From: Varroa destructor
Taxonomy: Eukaryota; Arthropoda; Arachnida; Mesostigmata; Varroidae
Assembly (NCBI RefSeq): GCF_002443255.2
Contig: NW_019211460.1
Span: 31,604,717 to 31,668,716 of the forward strand
Reading direction: 5' to 3'
DNA: 64,000 nucleotides
Positions 47,701-57,583 of the stretch are shown piece by piece. Both the position numbers and the translations under genes were made by a program. The notes under the pieces are model-generated. The model was not told the origin of the DNA. It ran no database searches and saw nothing but the letters and a program-made list of their open reading frames with translations. Within the stretch, counting starts at the first letter, position 1, and the number at the start of each line of letters is the position of its first letter.

Positions 47701-48828
47701 CAATCTGTTTTGTGATCAGTTATTGCAGGTAGCTCATAATTCACTCAAATGACTATAACAAAATAAAGAAATTCGATGTGGACCACTTGCACAGTTATTC
47801 CGTTGCATTACCTGCGTATATTGACAAAACATTCGAATTAATATTATGTTTTGCTTAATAATGGGAATAAATTTTATCAGACTTTCCCACAGTGATCTTA
47901 TGGCACTTTATGATAAGTCTAAAATTTATTTCGAATACACAGCTCAATCTTTTCAGGACTTTTATGTTTTAAAGAACCGTCGTTTATTCCGTTCTGAACG
48001 CTGACTGAAATTCGCCGTGTGAAGACTCGCTTGTTTATTTTTGCATTTGGTGTTGTTCGAATCACTGTTCGTCCATCTGCGTGAACGAACAGCGTGTTCT
48101 ACCGTTCCCGTAAAGTATTTCACGTGATGTGGTGATAAAACAGTCGTGGCGCAACTTGACAATTAGCTCAGTTCGGGCCGCATCGCTTAGCTCACCGGCT
48201 TTCCGGTCGCCTTCATTTTCGGCAGATTCGAATCTTTTGCCAAACATAGGCTGCTGTTATTACCACACTTTCCTTGAATATATCCCAAACGCAGTACCTG
48301 TCGTAATAGTAGCGCTAATAGCAGCGAGCAACAGCTGCAAGGGAAAACGAATAAGTATCTAAGTGCTAATAAATTCATCTAGTAACATTTCAGAACATTA
48401 TTTTCGCCCGATTACATATGATTATTGAATGTGCTTGCCGTCGCCAGTTTCGCCAAATATTAAATGTCGCCAAATGTCTCAACTGTTGCTCATCAGAACT
48501 GACTTTTATCAATAAAAGGTTCTACCTTAGCATTCTTATTGGCCAACACCCTTATCCTAGATGATGTTAGCTAGTCGTTTGCTGTCTGAGTCATCATCAA
48601 CGTTTGAGGTCATCAGCAGTATATCTAAATGTATGTTTTATTAATTCCAACATCGATATTCGCTATTCGTTCACTGTTGTTGCGGTGATGTTAATCAGCC
48701 ATCTGTCAGTTTGCCTGCCCGTTAGGTAGGAGGTCAACGATGAGTCATTTTATGGCGATACACACCTTGCTTTTCACTTCGACGACGGTAGCCGGCGACT
48801 TCGGCAGCCGCGGCTCATGTCGTGACAT
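41967..48828 (-). CDS. par-6: Par-6 cell-polarity scaffold, complete, five exons
   Basis: Par-6 links aPKC, Cdc42-GTP and Par-3 at the apical or anterior cortex. Exons (5' to 3' on the - strand): 48828-48766, 45079-44839, 43308-43111, 42748-42591, 42326-41967, giving 339 aa, with phases 0, 1, 1, 0 all fitting. PB1 domain at about 15-100: [20 protein letters not shown], with the acidic OPCA part [19 protein letters not shown], which binds the aPKC PB1. Semi-CRIB at about 131-147: [20 protein letters not shown] at about 155-247: [40 protein letters not shown], and [17 protein letters not shown]. The tail is Ser/Gly/His-rich and ends GVITL, which fits a C-terminal PDZ ligand (hydrophobic at 0 and -2), as reported for Par-6 binding to Par-3. 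Sequence is nearly identical to animal Par-6 in the core. Confidence 0.96.
42591..42748 (-). CDS. par-6: par-6 exon 4 (PDZ core)
   Basis: The acceptor is tttgtaag above 42748 and the donor is gtaagt below 42591. Encodes [39 protein letters not shown] and [13 protein letters not shown], close to identical with human PAR6 over its whole length. Confidence 0.97.
43111..43308 (-). CDS. par-6: par-6 exon 3 (semi-CRIB, start of PDZ)
   Basis: The acceptor is tctttag above 43308 and the donor is gtgcgt below 43111. Reads [17 protein letters not shown], then [20 protein letters not shown] and [16 protein letters not shown]. The first half, linking PB1 and CRIB, is not conserved with vertebrates. Confidence 0.95.
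44759..44786. repeat. (AT)n microsatellite in par-6 intron 2
   Basis: About 14 uninterrupted AT units, ending roughly 50 bases downstream (in par-6 orientation) of the exon 2 donor. Confidence 0.92.
44839..45079 (-). CDS. par-6: par-6 exon 2 (PB1 domain)
   Basis: The acceptor is tgttttcag above 45079 and the donor gtaaat is below 44839. Encodes [20 protein letters not shown] to [10 protein letters not shown] plus one base of a Gly codon. Contains the whole OPCA motif. Confidence 0.95.
45080..48765 (-). other. par-6 intron 1 (3.7 kb)
   Basis: Phase 0 intron. A possible weak transposase trace lies at about 46500-46660 (- strand; see findings). Otherwise short chance frames only. Confidence 0.55.
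48766..48828 (-). CDS. par-6: par-6 exon 1 (start)
   Basis: ATG at 48828-48826. Reads [20 protein letters not shown] and then K, donor gtgtgt just below 48766. VEVKSK followed by FDAEF of exon 2 is the invariant start of the Par-6 PB1 domain, which fixes this small exon 3.7 kb from the next one. Confidence 0.88.
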
Positions 48829-49027
48829 GACGCCGTCTGTCACACGAGTGCGTTCTGTCTGTTCCAATAACTGTTGCTGCTGGCACTAATTTTGCACTGT
48901 TTGTTAGCCTTGCTGTGTTTTCCCTGCCGCATTAACGAGTCGTTCCCGCTTTTTTCGCGCTGGGTACTAGAAGCAAGCAAACTCTACAGAACTCACGTCT
49001 CGAAGCCCGAAATTCGCTATGTATTGA

Positions 49028-49048
49028 GGGGGGGGGGGGGGGGGAGGG
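49028..49048 (+). repeat. Poly(G) run, 17 consecutive G
   Basis: G17 followed by A and GGG. On the - strand it is a C tract about 200 bases upstream of the par-6 start codon. It could form a G-quadruplex on the + strand. Confidence 0.95.
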
Positions 49049-49287
49049 TACAAGCTAGGGGTATACAATCAACCAGTTAGGGATATCACAAAAGAACTTT
49101 ATACGATCTTGACACTTTCACTTTGAACTCATTTCCATTTTAGATGACGCAGATGTGTCAACGAAAACTTCCGTATAACTCACACATGGCAGGACATCAA
49201 CGAATACATCGAATAATTAATGGCTTGACTTTTAGCTGATCTTTTAGTTTTGCACGAACTCCAAACAAACTTTCCGCTAATACTTGA

Positions 49288-49512
49288 GCTACTGCTGCTA
49301 TCAACACTGACGATGCTGCTACTGTTGCGGCCGCTGTCAACGGCGGCAGCTGGGGATTTTCGCCCACGACGACACTGAGCGACACAGCGAGGACGGTCAA
49401 TCTACAACAGAGACAACTGTACGACGACGATATTCCATCGTCCCCCACTACGAGCACTCTCAGCACTAACACTCACTATTCCACCGACATCAGCACCCAC
49501 TGCCACCTGTAG
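49288..49512 (+). other. Unidentified 74-codon open stretch with coding-like composition
   Basis: Open between TGA (49285) and TAG (49510) without an ATG. Contains AATVAAAVNGGSWGFSPTTT, then TVNLQQRQLYDDDIPSSPTT and STLSTNTHYSTDI. The Asp and Ser/Thr-Pro blocks look like a disordered protein, but the surrounding DNA is triplet-rich and opens frames easily. It may be part of a 5' UTR or an exon of an unknown gene. I cannot decide. Confidence 0.2.
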
Positions 49513-50180
49513 AGTCCTGTCGTCTCACATCAACAGCGACGGCTGCACCCCTCGGTATTTTGGCAATTGCAACTATTCCACTACTGCAACTACTACTCGT
49601 ACTGTTATATCAGCCACAGAAGTACAAATACCACATCAAAACTACTGCTGCAGTCGGTGGTGCTAAGTCGTCACAGGCAACAGACTGCCATCGCCACCTA
49701 GCGACGGAGCGACAGGCCGCAGAGAATACAGTCCGACGGATCGGTAATATCGTCCAAACATAGATAGACACACATACACACACACGCTCAGCAACAAACT
49801 ACAACACCATCACTTCTTCAGCAGCTTAAACGGCTATTGCTGCTGGGGCTACGGCGACTCCTGACAACAGCAGCGTTACGCATGGGCACCTAGCGAGCGG
49901 CGCCAATATCGCCAACAACAACAAGTGAACGACCGACCAGGCCAGGTACAAGACACAAGCAAAAATATTAGCTGGCGCTGTAGATAGCGGCCAATACAAA
50001 CTCTCACTAACAACAGCGCGCCTCCCCAGTCAGCACGTTCGTGTTTATTGTCGTTCATTTACTTTATTTATTTCGTTCCCTAAAGAAAGAGACGGTGCAC
50101 TGAGTTGGTCTCAGTCGCGCTGGGTGCAGCCACGCTGTTGAAGTTCAGTCAGGCGCGGTAGCGGGAGAATTTAAATTGAC

Positions 50181-52557
50181 CGTGTTACATTGGTCTATTT
50201 CGTAATAATAACAATAATAGGATTTTGTTAAACAGGAGACAGGGTTAAAGAAAAAATGAATCGTTCGAGCTTAGATAACTCTGTCAGTGCTGTTACAATA
50301 AAGCACCACTATTGTTGCTGGAGATATACGAGAACTAAATTTGTATTCGCGCATTGTAAATATAGCAGTTCTAAATCCAAATGGTCCAAAACGAGGTTTT
50401 CACTGTGAAATAAAGACTTGACTTTTCGCCTAACGACATGCATGTAGATCGCAATGCTTATGCGGTCTCAAAAATACACCGATACATCACGTTGATACAT
50501 AACGAAATGAATAGTATTAAGGTTTAAATTAGTAGCAACATTGATACTATTCGTGCTTTTCTAATAAAGAGCATAAGTTCACTTTTTGGCGGTAATCATT
50601 AACTTGACGAGAACATACAAGGTTTTTGGGCATACACACCAGGGATCGTAGATCGAAATCATCCGAGATTTGCGAACTATTTAAATATGGCTACGTTTTG
50701 TCGACATACGCCGAAGTGTCCAGTATTGTACTTAGCGGATTCATGTAATGAGATAATCATAATGAAGTTACGCACAATAACATCTACGTGCATATGCCAG
50801 CGTTAATCATTGTGAGGTTTATTTCTGGGCGTTTTGTGGTCATGCGCAGGATTCAACTGTTTGATCATAGCGCGCACTACCAATACATAAACGCTTTGTC
50901 TTAATTAATTAAAAACAGCATTTGAACGCATTGAGAGCATCGACGCTTTCTTTTGTATGCGAAAGATGATTTCAGTAACATAATCTGCGTGAAACGATCA
51001 CTCTACAAATCTTTGCACGAAAAGTATCGCTAGCAAAGCTGACATTGAATCGTTCGCAACCCGCTAAATCAGCGGTCTTTGGCTAAAAGTCTTTACGCTC
51101 ATAGGGCCGGCGTTTTCGATTTAAAACATTATACGTGTGCATTTACAATCGATTTTGAAGGAACGATAAAGCTAAATCGCGTTGCACGTCGGGCCGCTTT
51201 CGGTACCCTTTGAAGCTCGAGGACGCATGTTCGCAAATGAGGAAGACGTCAACTGGCTTGCTTAGTCGACGGAAACAGCTGACCTTTCCATTCATTTAAG
51301 AAACCACTCGATATAATCGCTCGTCCCGTAGACTAATAATTTCTTTTCTCGGTAGACAGGCACGGGTGACGAGCCTCGTGCATTTGTTTGTATGTGTCGG
51401 TTTTCGAGACTTTGCACGCCCTGTTGAAGATCTTTATTCATCTTTCAGATTTCAATCGAAAATAACATCTAAGCCACGGTAAGCTAAATGAATAAACTTC
51501 GGGCGAACGCTGTATTCTTCATGCAATGGCAAAATGCCCGATAACTCTGATTCGAAATTGAACCTATCTGATCCAGACGGGTTTTAAGCACCTCTGGCAC
51601 ACAAAGCGTTCTTGATGAGCGCGCATTAATCAACTATATCATACAATGGCTTAACCGGCAAATAAATGTTACTTTGTTTAATAATAATGTCAAGTATTGT
51701 ACTATATATAATCTGTTGATATTGACAGGTGATGTTGTGCATCTGAGAAGCCTTTTAAATTTCGTTTTTTCGTAAGGAGTCACCTGCAAATAACGTTATA
51801 ATATAGAGAGCAGAGCGAGAAAGGATGGAATGTGATTTGGTGACGGCAAGGGGCTACTGTAACGATGCGAACCATAACCTCCCACTTATATAAATACCGA
51901 AATAACGTCTATAATAAAAATGTGAATATATTTCCGAAAGTAAGAGCAATGCATTAATCTGAATGACAAAAGCGCAGCAGTTGAATTTGCATAGCATCTA
52001 TTTGCAGTAGAGCCGCCGTTATATATATATAGATATATATATATACAAAGGATTATCTTCACAGTGTTTATGTTGCTCTGAATTAATCTATATTTTTTCT
52101 AATTTTAATGTTAAGTCTCATTTTGACACGAAACGTCTTTTTTCTTCAATATACTAAGTTTCTTAGGGTGAGGGTTTAATTGTTTTGATCAGGAATGGTT
52201 GTTTCTGAGAGTAATCTGAGGGACCTTCTGAAGGCCTAGGTTTTTAGGCACAACGAAGGCAGGTCGAAAAAAAATGTTGAAATGGTGCAAGCTGATTTTT
52301 ATGCTGCTTGAGATGCGCTTGTCGCTTTTCTTCACTTTTTCAGTGAGTTAATGTTTAACTAATTAGTCTTCGCGTCATAGAAGAGTGTAGATATACTGAA
52401 AAAATTGTATATTTAAAAGATATTCTTTTTAGAAATTATTATTGGGTTGCAAAAAATTCAAGCATATAAGTTGTACTTTCCAAATAGAAAAGCATACCGT
52501 GTGTTACATAAGTCTCATGACAACTTGACAAACCAACGATTACATACACATTTTCAG
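50181..52557. other. Upstream region of TTC4
   Basis: AT-rich. Includes a TA-rich microsatellite at about 52020-52045. At 52440-52460 the sequence GGGTTGCAAAAAATTC resembles a mariner end. The TTC4 ATG is directly preceded by a good acceptor (acattttcag), so a non-coding first exon probably lies in this region or in 48.8-50.2 kb. Confidence 0.45.
52020..52046. repeat. TA-rich microsatellite
   Basis: Two (TA)n runs separated by one GA unit. Confidence 0.85.
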
Positions 52558-52690
52558 ATGTCCGGATGTAGCACATCCGGTTCGGCTAACCCCACCATGT
52601 CCGACAAAGAGAGGGAAAGATTAATGAGAAAGCTGGAAAAGGAGACCGACGAATTCCTAGCCAGCCGAAAACAAGCAAAATATCAAGACG
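52558..52690 (+). CDS. TTC4: TTC4 exon with start codon
   Basis: ATG immediately after the acceptor acattttcag. Reads MSGCSTSGSANPTMSDKERE and on to FLASRKQAKYQD plus G, donor gtaagg at 52691. A second Met at residue 14 (MSDKERERLM) is an alternative start. Confidence 0.82.
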
Positions 52691-55600
52691 GTAAGGGATC
52701 CGCAATCATAACAGAGTGCCCATAAAAGACTCAGGAAATTTTTAGGGAACTACTTGCATTATGAACACGGAAAAATTGGAAACGTGTGGCTCATGATTAG
52801 TATAAGACATAAATAGCATATAGAACATAAATATGAAGAGGAAACGATTTTATCATGGTCGTAGGATTCTCTACGTCATGAAGTTATTGTTCTATGACAA
52901 GTAAACTGCACTTAATATATGGATTCATGTTATATACTAGGTTGTTATGAGTGAATACGATAGACTTTAAAATTAAATAACTTTTGAATTAGTTTAGCTA
53001 AAACGATGATTTTAATATGTATAAAGGGAATTCTTAATTTTCTATACTTGTCCCGGCGCTCTAACACCTTCTAAAGAAGCATATACCTATCGTTCGCGCT
53101 CCCATATATTTCAAAAAAAAGGGCTTCTCGAGTATTTATAGTAAGATGTGCTTGCCCATCAGTTTTTTTCTTTTTAGAACATGGAAAACTCGTAATCACA
53201 CAAATCTAAGTCAGGAAAATAAGAACATTGAAATTAACACTGGGTGTACTTTAGCTTAAGTAATTGATGACGATAAGATCTTGCATTGCATGCCAACAGT
53301 CCATGAGTCTCTAAAGCTAAAAGCATTGATGCTTTCATTTTCGGCGAGTATTTCATAGTAGCGTATGCCGTTAACATCAATTTCAAGTACTACCGCCATT
53401 TTACGTTCAAACCTAGTCGAACGTACCACCGAACTTGGTTTCCTTCTACGTGATGCCATTTTCTCGCCTGGTCCTTCTCCGGCTATGCTTCAGGCAGGTT
53501 TTTATTAATTCAAGCTCCGCAAATTTCGTGTGGAATGCAGCACACGCGTTTCCAACTAACATAGATTCAATTTACGAAGAACCACTTTTCCTTTGGTTTT
53601 TTTCATCTTCATTTGGATTATAATTCTGTAACACAACAACACAATGTTTGCACTACAAACTCTATTTTTGTAAAATCTTCTTCGAGTGTTGCAACGTATT
53701 CGCGTCCTTCGGGTCTCAACATCTAGGTGTCTCCTCGCTGGTCTTCAATACTCCAGTTCCTGAAACGATTGCGCCCTTCATGTACTGTGCTTTCGCTTAG
53801 AGCATTACCTTTACGGCTAGTATCTTCACCAATTTTTAAAAATTTCCGCAGGGCTATTATCTTCCTAACCTAACCACTGATAGTGATGACTTTCGAAACT
53901 AAAAAATGCCTTTTCCTTCTGAACTAATTTCCCCTGAAGTAAACTCAAGTATTTTATCAGCCAAATTTCATCTGCTATTGGCACGTAGCTCAAAAGTGAT
54001 TCTGTTTCAAAGTCCACCGGATTCGCTTACAACACCCTAATATGTATGTGTATACATTCATATTTATACGCGAGAGCTAATGCAATTGTATCGTTCCCTT
54101 TCCCTAGGCTACATCTCTTCTGGTTTGTAATGAAGCATAACAAGTACTTATAGATTATTACTGACAATCGCAGTTTTCTCATCTTAACTATTTAAATTAT
54201 GATGCAATTTGCTACTGTAACTCAAAGTAAGAAATAATGTTGTTACCGTTATGTTTATTGTTTACATAATAATATTTCTGGCAACTTCATTAATTCTGTT
54301 TAACTTGCAAAATAGACAAAATGTGTAGTTATCCTTCGTATGTCGTTACAATGCGTTTCAGGATGGAAAGAGCAGTCCTGGGAGAAAGAAATGGCTGATC
54401 ATCCATTATTTGCACAGCAGCTTCCAGATGGTGCAACTAGAGGAAATTTACCTCCTTTGTTAGAAGCTTTGCGTCAGGTTAAATACGACGAGGCGGAAAA
54501 TTCGCCGGAAGAACTGGCGAGAAACTATAAGGATGACGGGAACCATCTGTTTAAAGAAAAAAGCTACCGGTTTGTTACTTTTGTTTTACTTGCCGAAACT
54601 TGGTTCATGTTATGTGAATTAATCATTGATAAACTAGGTTTGCAACAGTTTGTGCATCTATCCAAGAAAATCCCCATCGAAGAACCTAGACAATTATTAG
54701 CCTCCGTTGTTTTTAAACACTAAACGTATTGACATCTGTTGTATACCTGTTTTTAGATTACGGTCAGATTTACGGATAGTTACAACTTTAGTGGTAATGC
54801 ACGCCTATGGACGTAAACTGCGTGTAAAGACCACTCGACCTACAAATTTCCGCAGGTGTGTAATAAACTGATTATCATACCATATAAACCGTAGCTAAAA
54901 AGTTCGTTTTCAAATTATCGCAGAGCTGCAGTGGCGAGTTACTCCGAAGGGATCTATCAAAAGACTCTAAACCAGGAGCTCAACGCACAACTCCATCTTA
55001 ACCGAGCAGCGGCTCAATACCACCTGGACAATTTTAACGCGGCCCTTGACGATTGTATATTGGCCCTAAAGTTTAAGCCTAACTACGTTAAAGCCATGTT
55101 GAGGTTGGTAATATTTTTTTTGCAACACAATATGCGGAAGCTTATTCAGTCATATAACAATTGTCTTGAGCCATATAAAACACATTTTATGAAATCTGTG
55201 CAGATAGCAAAACAAGGCCATTGTGGCTGTTGTTAAATAATTCAAAATAGCGATTCAATTAATTGTAGTTTTAACGGAAGAACAAACATGTTTCTGAGTT
55301 TACTTCCAACAGAAAGGAAGCTATGACCTGACATACGCATAATATCGTCTGGATTAATCAAATCTATTTCCAATGCTGTTCCTAGTTAACTTCTAAGACG
55401 GAATTTCTGCTAATTGCTCTAACGATTTTTTCCTCTTCCGTATTGTGCAACTTTTTTTCGCTAGGAATACGATATTATTAAGCAGTTACTAACAAATTAT
55501 AGCCATATAAATGTGGAAATTTTAGTAAATATGTCGTCATTTTTTCTTTGATGTCTTGTCTTTTTGATCTGTTACTAAAGAGCTGCGCAATGTTGTTGGC

Positions 55601-57583
55601 AACTACGTAAACTGCACGAGTGTATTAAATTCTGTGTTCAACTAGAGGAAGCGGAGGGAGCTCAGAGTGTGCCTAGCGCTGCTCTTAAGGAGGCCCGAGA
55701 ATTGGTAAACAGAGTCGAGAAGGAGCAAAAACTTCAGGAGAGAAATCGTCGAAAACGTGAGAAGGAGCTGCGCGAACGGCGCCAAAAAAATGAGGTGAGT
55801 TAATATCCCACTTCTGAAAAAATCTTCGAGTGAGTAGACACTACTACATGGCAAAATGTCATTTTAGGCCAATACCTAACTAAGATGACGTGTTGTTGAC
55901 GTGAGAAGGATGTTGTTTTAGACAACATAAAAAACAGCATTATTACGCTCGGAGCCCGTTTGATGGCCAATATCCACAGTCAGTAAAACGTAGACATTCA
56001 AAGTATATATTTAACTACTATCATTTAGAATGTCTCATAAGGTATGCATTCTAGTCATTATAAAATGCAAAAATCTATATTGGTTTTTTCCAGCCACAGA
56101 TTGCCACGCCCCCATTATGACACAGGGGTTAACCATAAAGGTAATCACTGGCTTGTTTAAATGCTTTCTCTCAGAGGCTCTGGTTAGCTCAACATCAAAC
56201 CAGGATATCAGTCACGATTTTAAAGAGCATTACATTGTCATAGCTTATGTTTGTTTGACGAAACGACTGTATAGCCTGGTTGAGTGGTGCCACGATTTGT
56301 ATAACTTTCGACTGCATCTTTAATCGAGGTACTACTGCGTGCCAAGTGTTTACCCTGATAACAAGGCATTAATGTCATTCCGTTTGGACATCCACCGCTA
56401 ATAGTTTCCATCTGTTTTACCAAATAATATGTATGTAAACGCTTTTATTCTGCCGTTATGTTAGGAGCTTGCTGTTGCAATCGAGAAGGCTAGGGTTACA
56501 TTAGTACCTGCGGCCGAAGAAGGTGAACTACTTCCAAATTTAACTCCTAGGTTCCCTGCATTACGAGATTTCGCCGTTTCGTTGGAGAGCGACGTTAATG
56601 AACCAGGACAGAAATGCCTTGTCTGGCCGGTAGCCTTGGTCTATCCTGAGCTTAAGGAGACGGACTTTGTTCAGAAGTAGGTTATCCTATATGTTTTAAG
56701 AAATAGTAAAGTTTAGTGGAGCAAGTTCTATTCAATGGTTCATGATAGTAAATTAAATTCTAGGAATACGTAAGCTCCAAAAACCTACGGTATAGCAGAG
56801 ATCAAGTGATGTTCAGATGTCAGTAGTAGTTAACTGCCTACGAAGAAAAATATTTACGATAATGGTTTAGCAATTTGGGAACGGACATGGAGTCATTTTA
56901 ATAACTTTCCATGAATGGATGATCTTGTGTATATACCCCGATCAATGTGCTAATGGGTATTGTTTTACAGGTGGAGTGAAGGCACGACATTTTCAGCAAT
57001 ATTCGATGCCATGTATCAGGGCCGCCCTGCGGAAAGGCCCGTGATTGGAGATGAGGAGAACAACACTGTTATTGTATATGATCCGGCCAAGCTTCAGGTG
57101 CGAATATAAAAATATCCTGTTCAGCCATTGACATTTTTTTGAGCTGACATCAATCAAAGTCTTCGTGGGCGGAAATTCGATTTTTACTTCTAAACCAATG
57201 AGAAGTGAGCTCAATCTGATGAATTTGGCAAGGTCTCTCAAACTGATACATGTATACAATAGTTTTTTGTTAGTTTATTTTATACTCAAAACTCTAGTGT
57301 TTTAGCTGTAAGAAGCACTACTATGATGAAGAGACATGCAAAGACCGAAAATCTTTAATATCGATTCGGGAAGGATTCTAATGAAACTTCGACTTCATTA
57401 TGTTTTCAGGTATGGTACAAGTCATCAAAGAACGATAAACCCGTTGCGGTACGTGATAAGAGCAGTTTACGCCAAGTACTCGCGCGGAAAGACTGCATCG
57501 TCGAAGATGGAGTTCCCTCGTTCTGGGTAACGCGCAAGGGCTCCGAGGCCGAGAAGGACCTCCTAAACCGGCAAGGCATCTAA
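52558..57583 (+). CDS. TTC4: TTC4 / Dpit47 / Cns1 TPR co-chaperone, complete, seven exons
   Basis: TTC4-family proteins bind Hsp90 and Hsp70 through a TPR domain. Drosophila Dpit47 also binds DNA polymerase alpha. Exons: 52558-52690, 54362-54569, 54924-55103, 55581-55794, 56465-56676, 56971-57097, 57410-57583, giving 415 aa (human 387). All six junction phases fit. The N-terminal helix has DKERERLMRKLEKETDEFL, then DHPLFAQQLPDGATRGNLPP. Three TPRs span about 97-195 (NYKDDGNHLFKEKSYRAAVA, LHLNRAAAQYHLDNFNAALD, RAAQCCWQLRKLHECI). A charged coiled coil lies at about 208-245 (KEQKLQERNRRKREKELRER), and the family's C-terminal wheel domain at about 265-415 (WPVALVYPELKETDFVQKWS, VPSFWVTRKGSEAEKDLLNR). 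The start at 52558 follows a splice acceptor. A longer in-frame start at 52447 exists but reads non-conserved sequence. ATTAAA at 57836 and AATAAA at 58165 are candidate poly(A) signals. Confidence 0.94.
52935..54042 (-). mobile_element. Degenerate mariner transposon with both inverted repeats (relic 2), in TTC4 intron 1
   Basis: The left end from 52935 (TACTAGGTTGTTATGAGTGA) and the right end from 54042 (complement reads TATTAGGGTGTTGTAAGCGA) align without gaps for about 53 bases, 40 identical by my count, each starting with TA. On the - strand between them, broken transposase segments appear in order: ALRKFLKIGEDTSRKGNALS and ESTVHEGRNRFRNWSIEDQR (N-terminal helix-turn-helix), then RRRKPSSVVRSTRFERKMAV (compare SWxxxGEKPSSxxxPGLxxRKVML), then EIDVNGIRYYEILAENESIN (compare WWDxxGVIYYELLxxNxTIN). 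The rest of the catalytic core is lost. At about 1.1 kb it is slightly shorter than the usual 1.3 kb. Confidence 0.85.
54362..54569 (+). CDS. TTC4: TTC4 exon 2 (N-terminal region, TPR1 start)
   Basis: The acceptor is gcgtttcag and the donor is gtttgt at 54570, a weaker donor than usual. Encodes GWKEQSWEKEMADHPLFAQQ, LPDGATRGNLPPLLEALRQV and NYKDDGNHLFKEKSYR. NPxxLPxxxRGN-like and YKxxGNxxFKxxxY are family hallmarks. Confidence 0.92.
54924..55103 (+). CDS. TTC4: TTC4 exon 3 (TPR1-TPR2)
   Basis: The acceptor is attatcgcag and the donor chosen is gttggt at 55104, which leaves AG to join A of exon 4 as Arg. A gtaata donor four bases later would break the frame. Encodes AAVASYSEGIYQKTLNQELN and LDDCILALKFKPNYVKAML. 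Confidence 0.88.
55581..55794 (+). CDS. TTC4: TTC4 exon 4 (TPR3 and coiled coil)
   Basis: The acceptor is tactaaag and the donor is gtgagt at 55795. Encodes AAQCCWQLRKLHECIKFCVQ, then EAEGAQSV and a highly charged helix LVNRVEKEQKLQERNRRKRE through RRQKNE. Confidence 0.92.
56465..56676 (+). CDS. TTC4: TTC4 exon 5 (C-terminal domain start)
   Basis: The acceptor is gttatgttag and the donor is gtaggt at 56677. Encodes ELAVAIEKARVTLVPAAEEG, then DVNEPGQKCLVWPVALVYPE and LKETDFVQ. WPVxxxYPExxxTDFI is a conserved TTC4/Cns1 block. Confidence 0.93.
56971..57097 (+). CDS. TTC4: TTC4 exon 6
   Basis: The acceptor is tgttttacag and the donor is gtgcga at 57098. Encodes WSEGTTFSAIFDAMYQGRPA, then NTVIVYDPAKLQ. 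It continues the wheel domain and ends in phase 0. Confidence 0.9.
57410..57583 (+). CDS. TTC4: TTC4 exon 7 (C-terminus)
   Basis: The acceptor is tatgttttcag. Encodes VWYKSSKNDKPVAVRDKSSL, RQVLARKDCIVEDGVPSFWV, TRKGSEAEKDLLNRQGI, stop TAA. Matches the family end (VPxFxVxxxxSxxxxxF/L). Confidence 0.92.
   Translation, partial: VWYKSSKNDKPVAVRDKSSLRQVLARKDCIVEDGVPSFWVTRKGSEAEKDLLNRQGI

Larger units (their letters stand above)
48829..50180. promoter_or_regulatory. GC-richer, triplet-rich segment: probable par-6/TTC4 promoter and 5' UTR region
   Basis: Immediately upstream of the par-6 start and on the divergent side towards TTC4. Base composition changes sharply from the AT-rich background to CAA/CAG/CTA-rich sequence with GCGGCCGC, CGACGACGA and ACAACAACAACAA runs, then falls back after about 50180. 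Such sequence is typical of arthropod 5' UTRs and promoters. Several semi-open frames (for example 49288-49512 + and 49197-49472 -) exist but none is recognised. No TATA box or initiator can be assigned with confidence. Confidence 0.45.

Noticed and set aside
52447..52557. Upstream in-frame extension of TTC4 starting at 52447
   Set aside because: The sequence directly before the ATG at 52558 is a good splice acceptor, and the extension shows no conserved TTC4 sequence.
53256..53459. Small - strand ORF as an independent gene
   Set aside because: It aligns with the middle of a mariner transposase and lies between mariner inverted repeats. It is part of relic 2.
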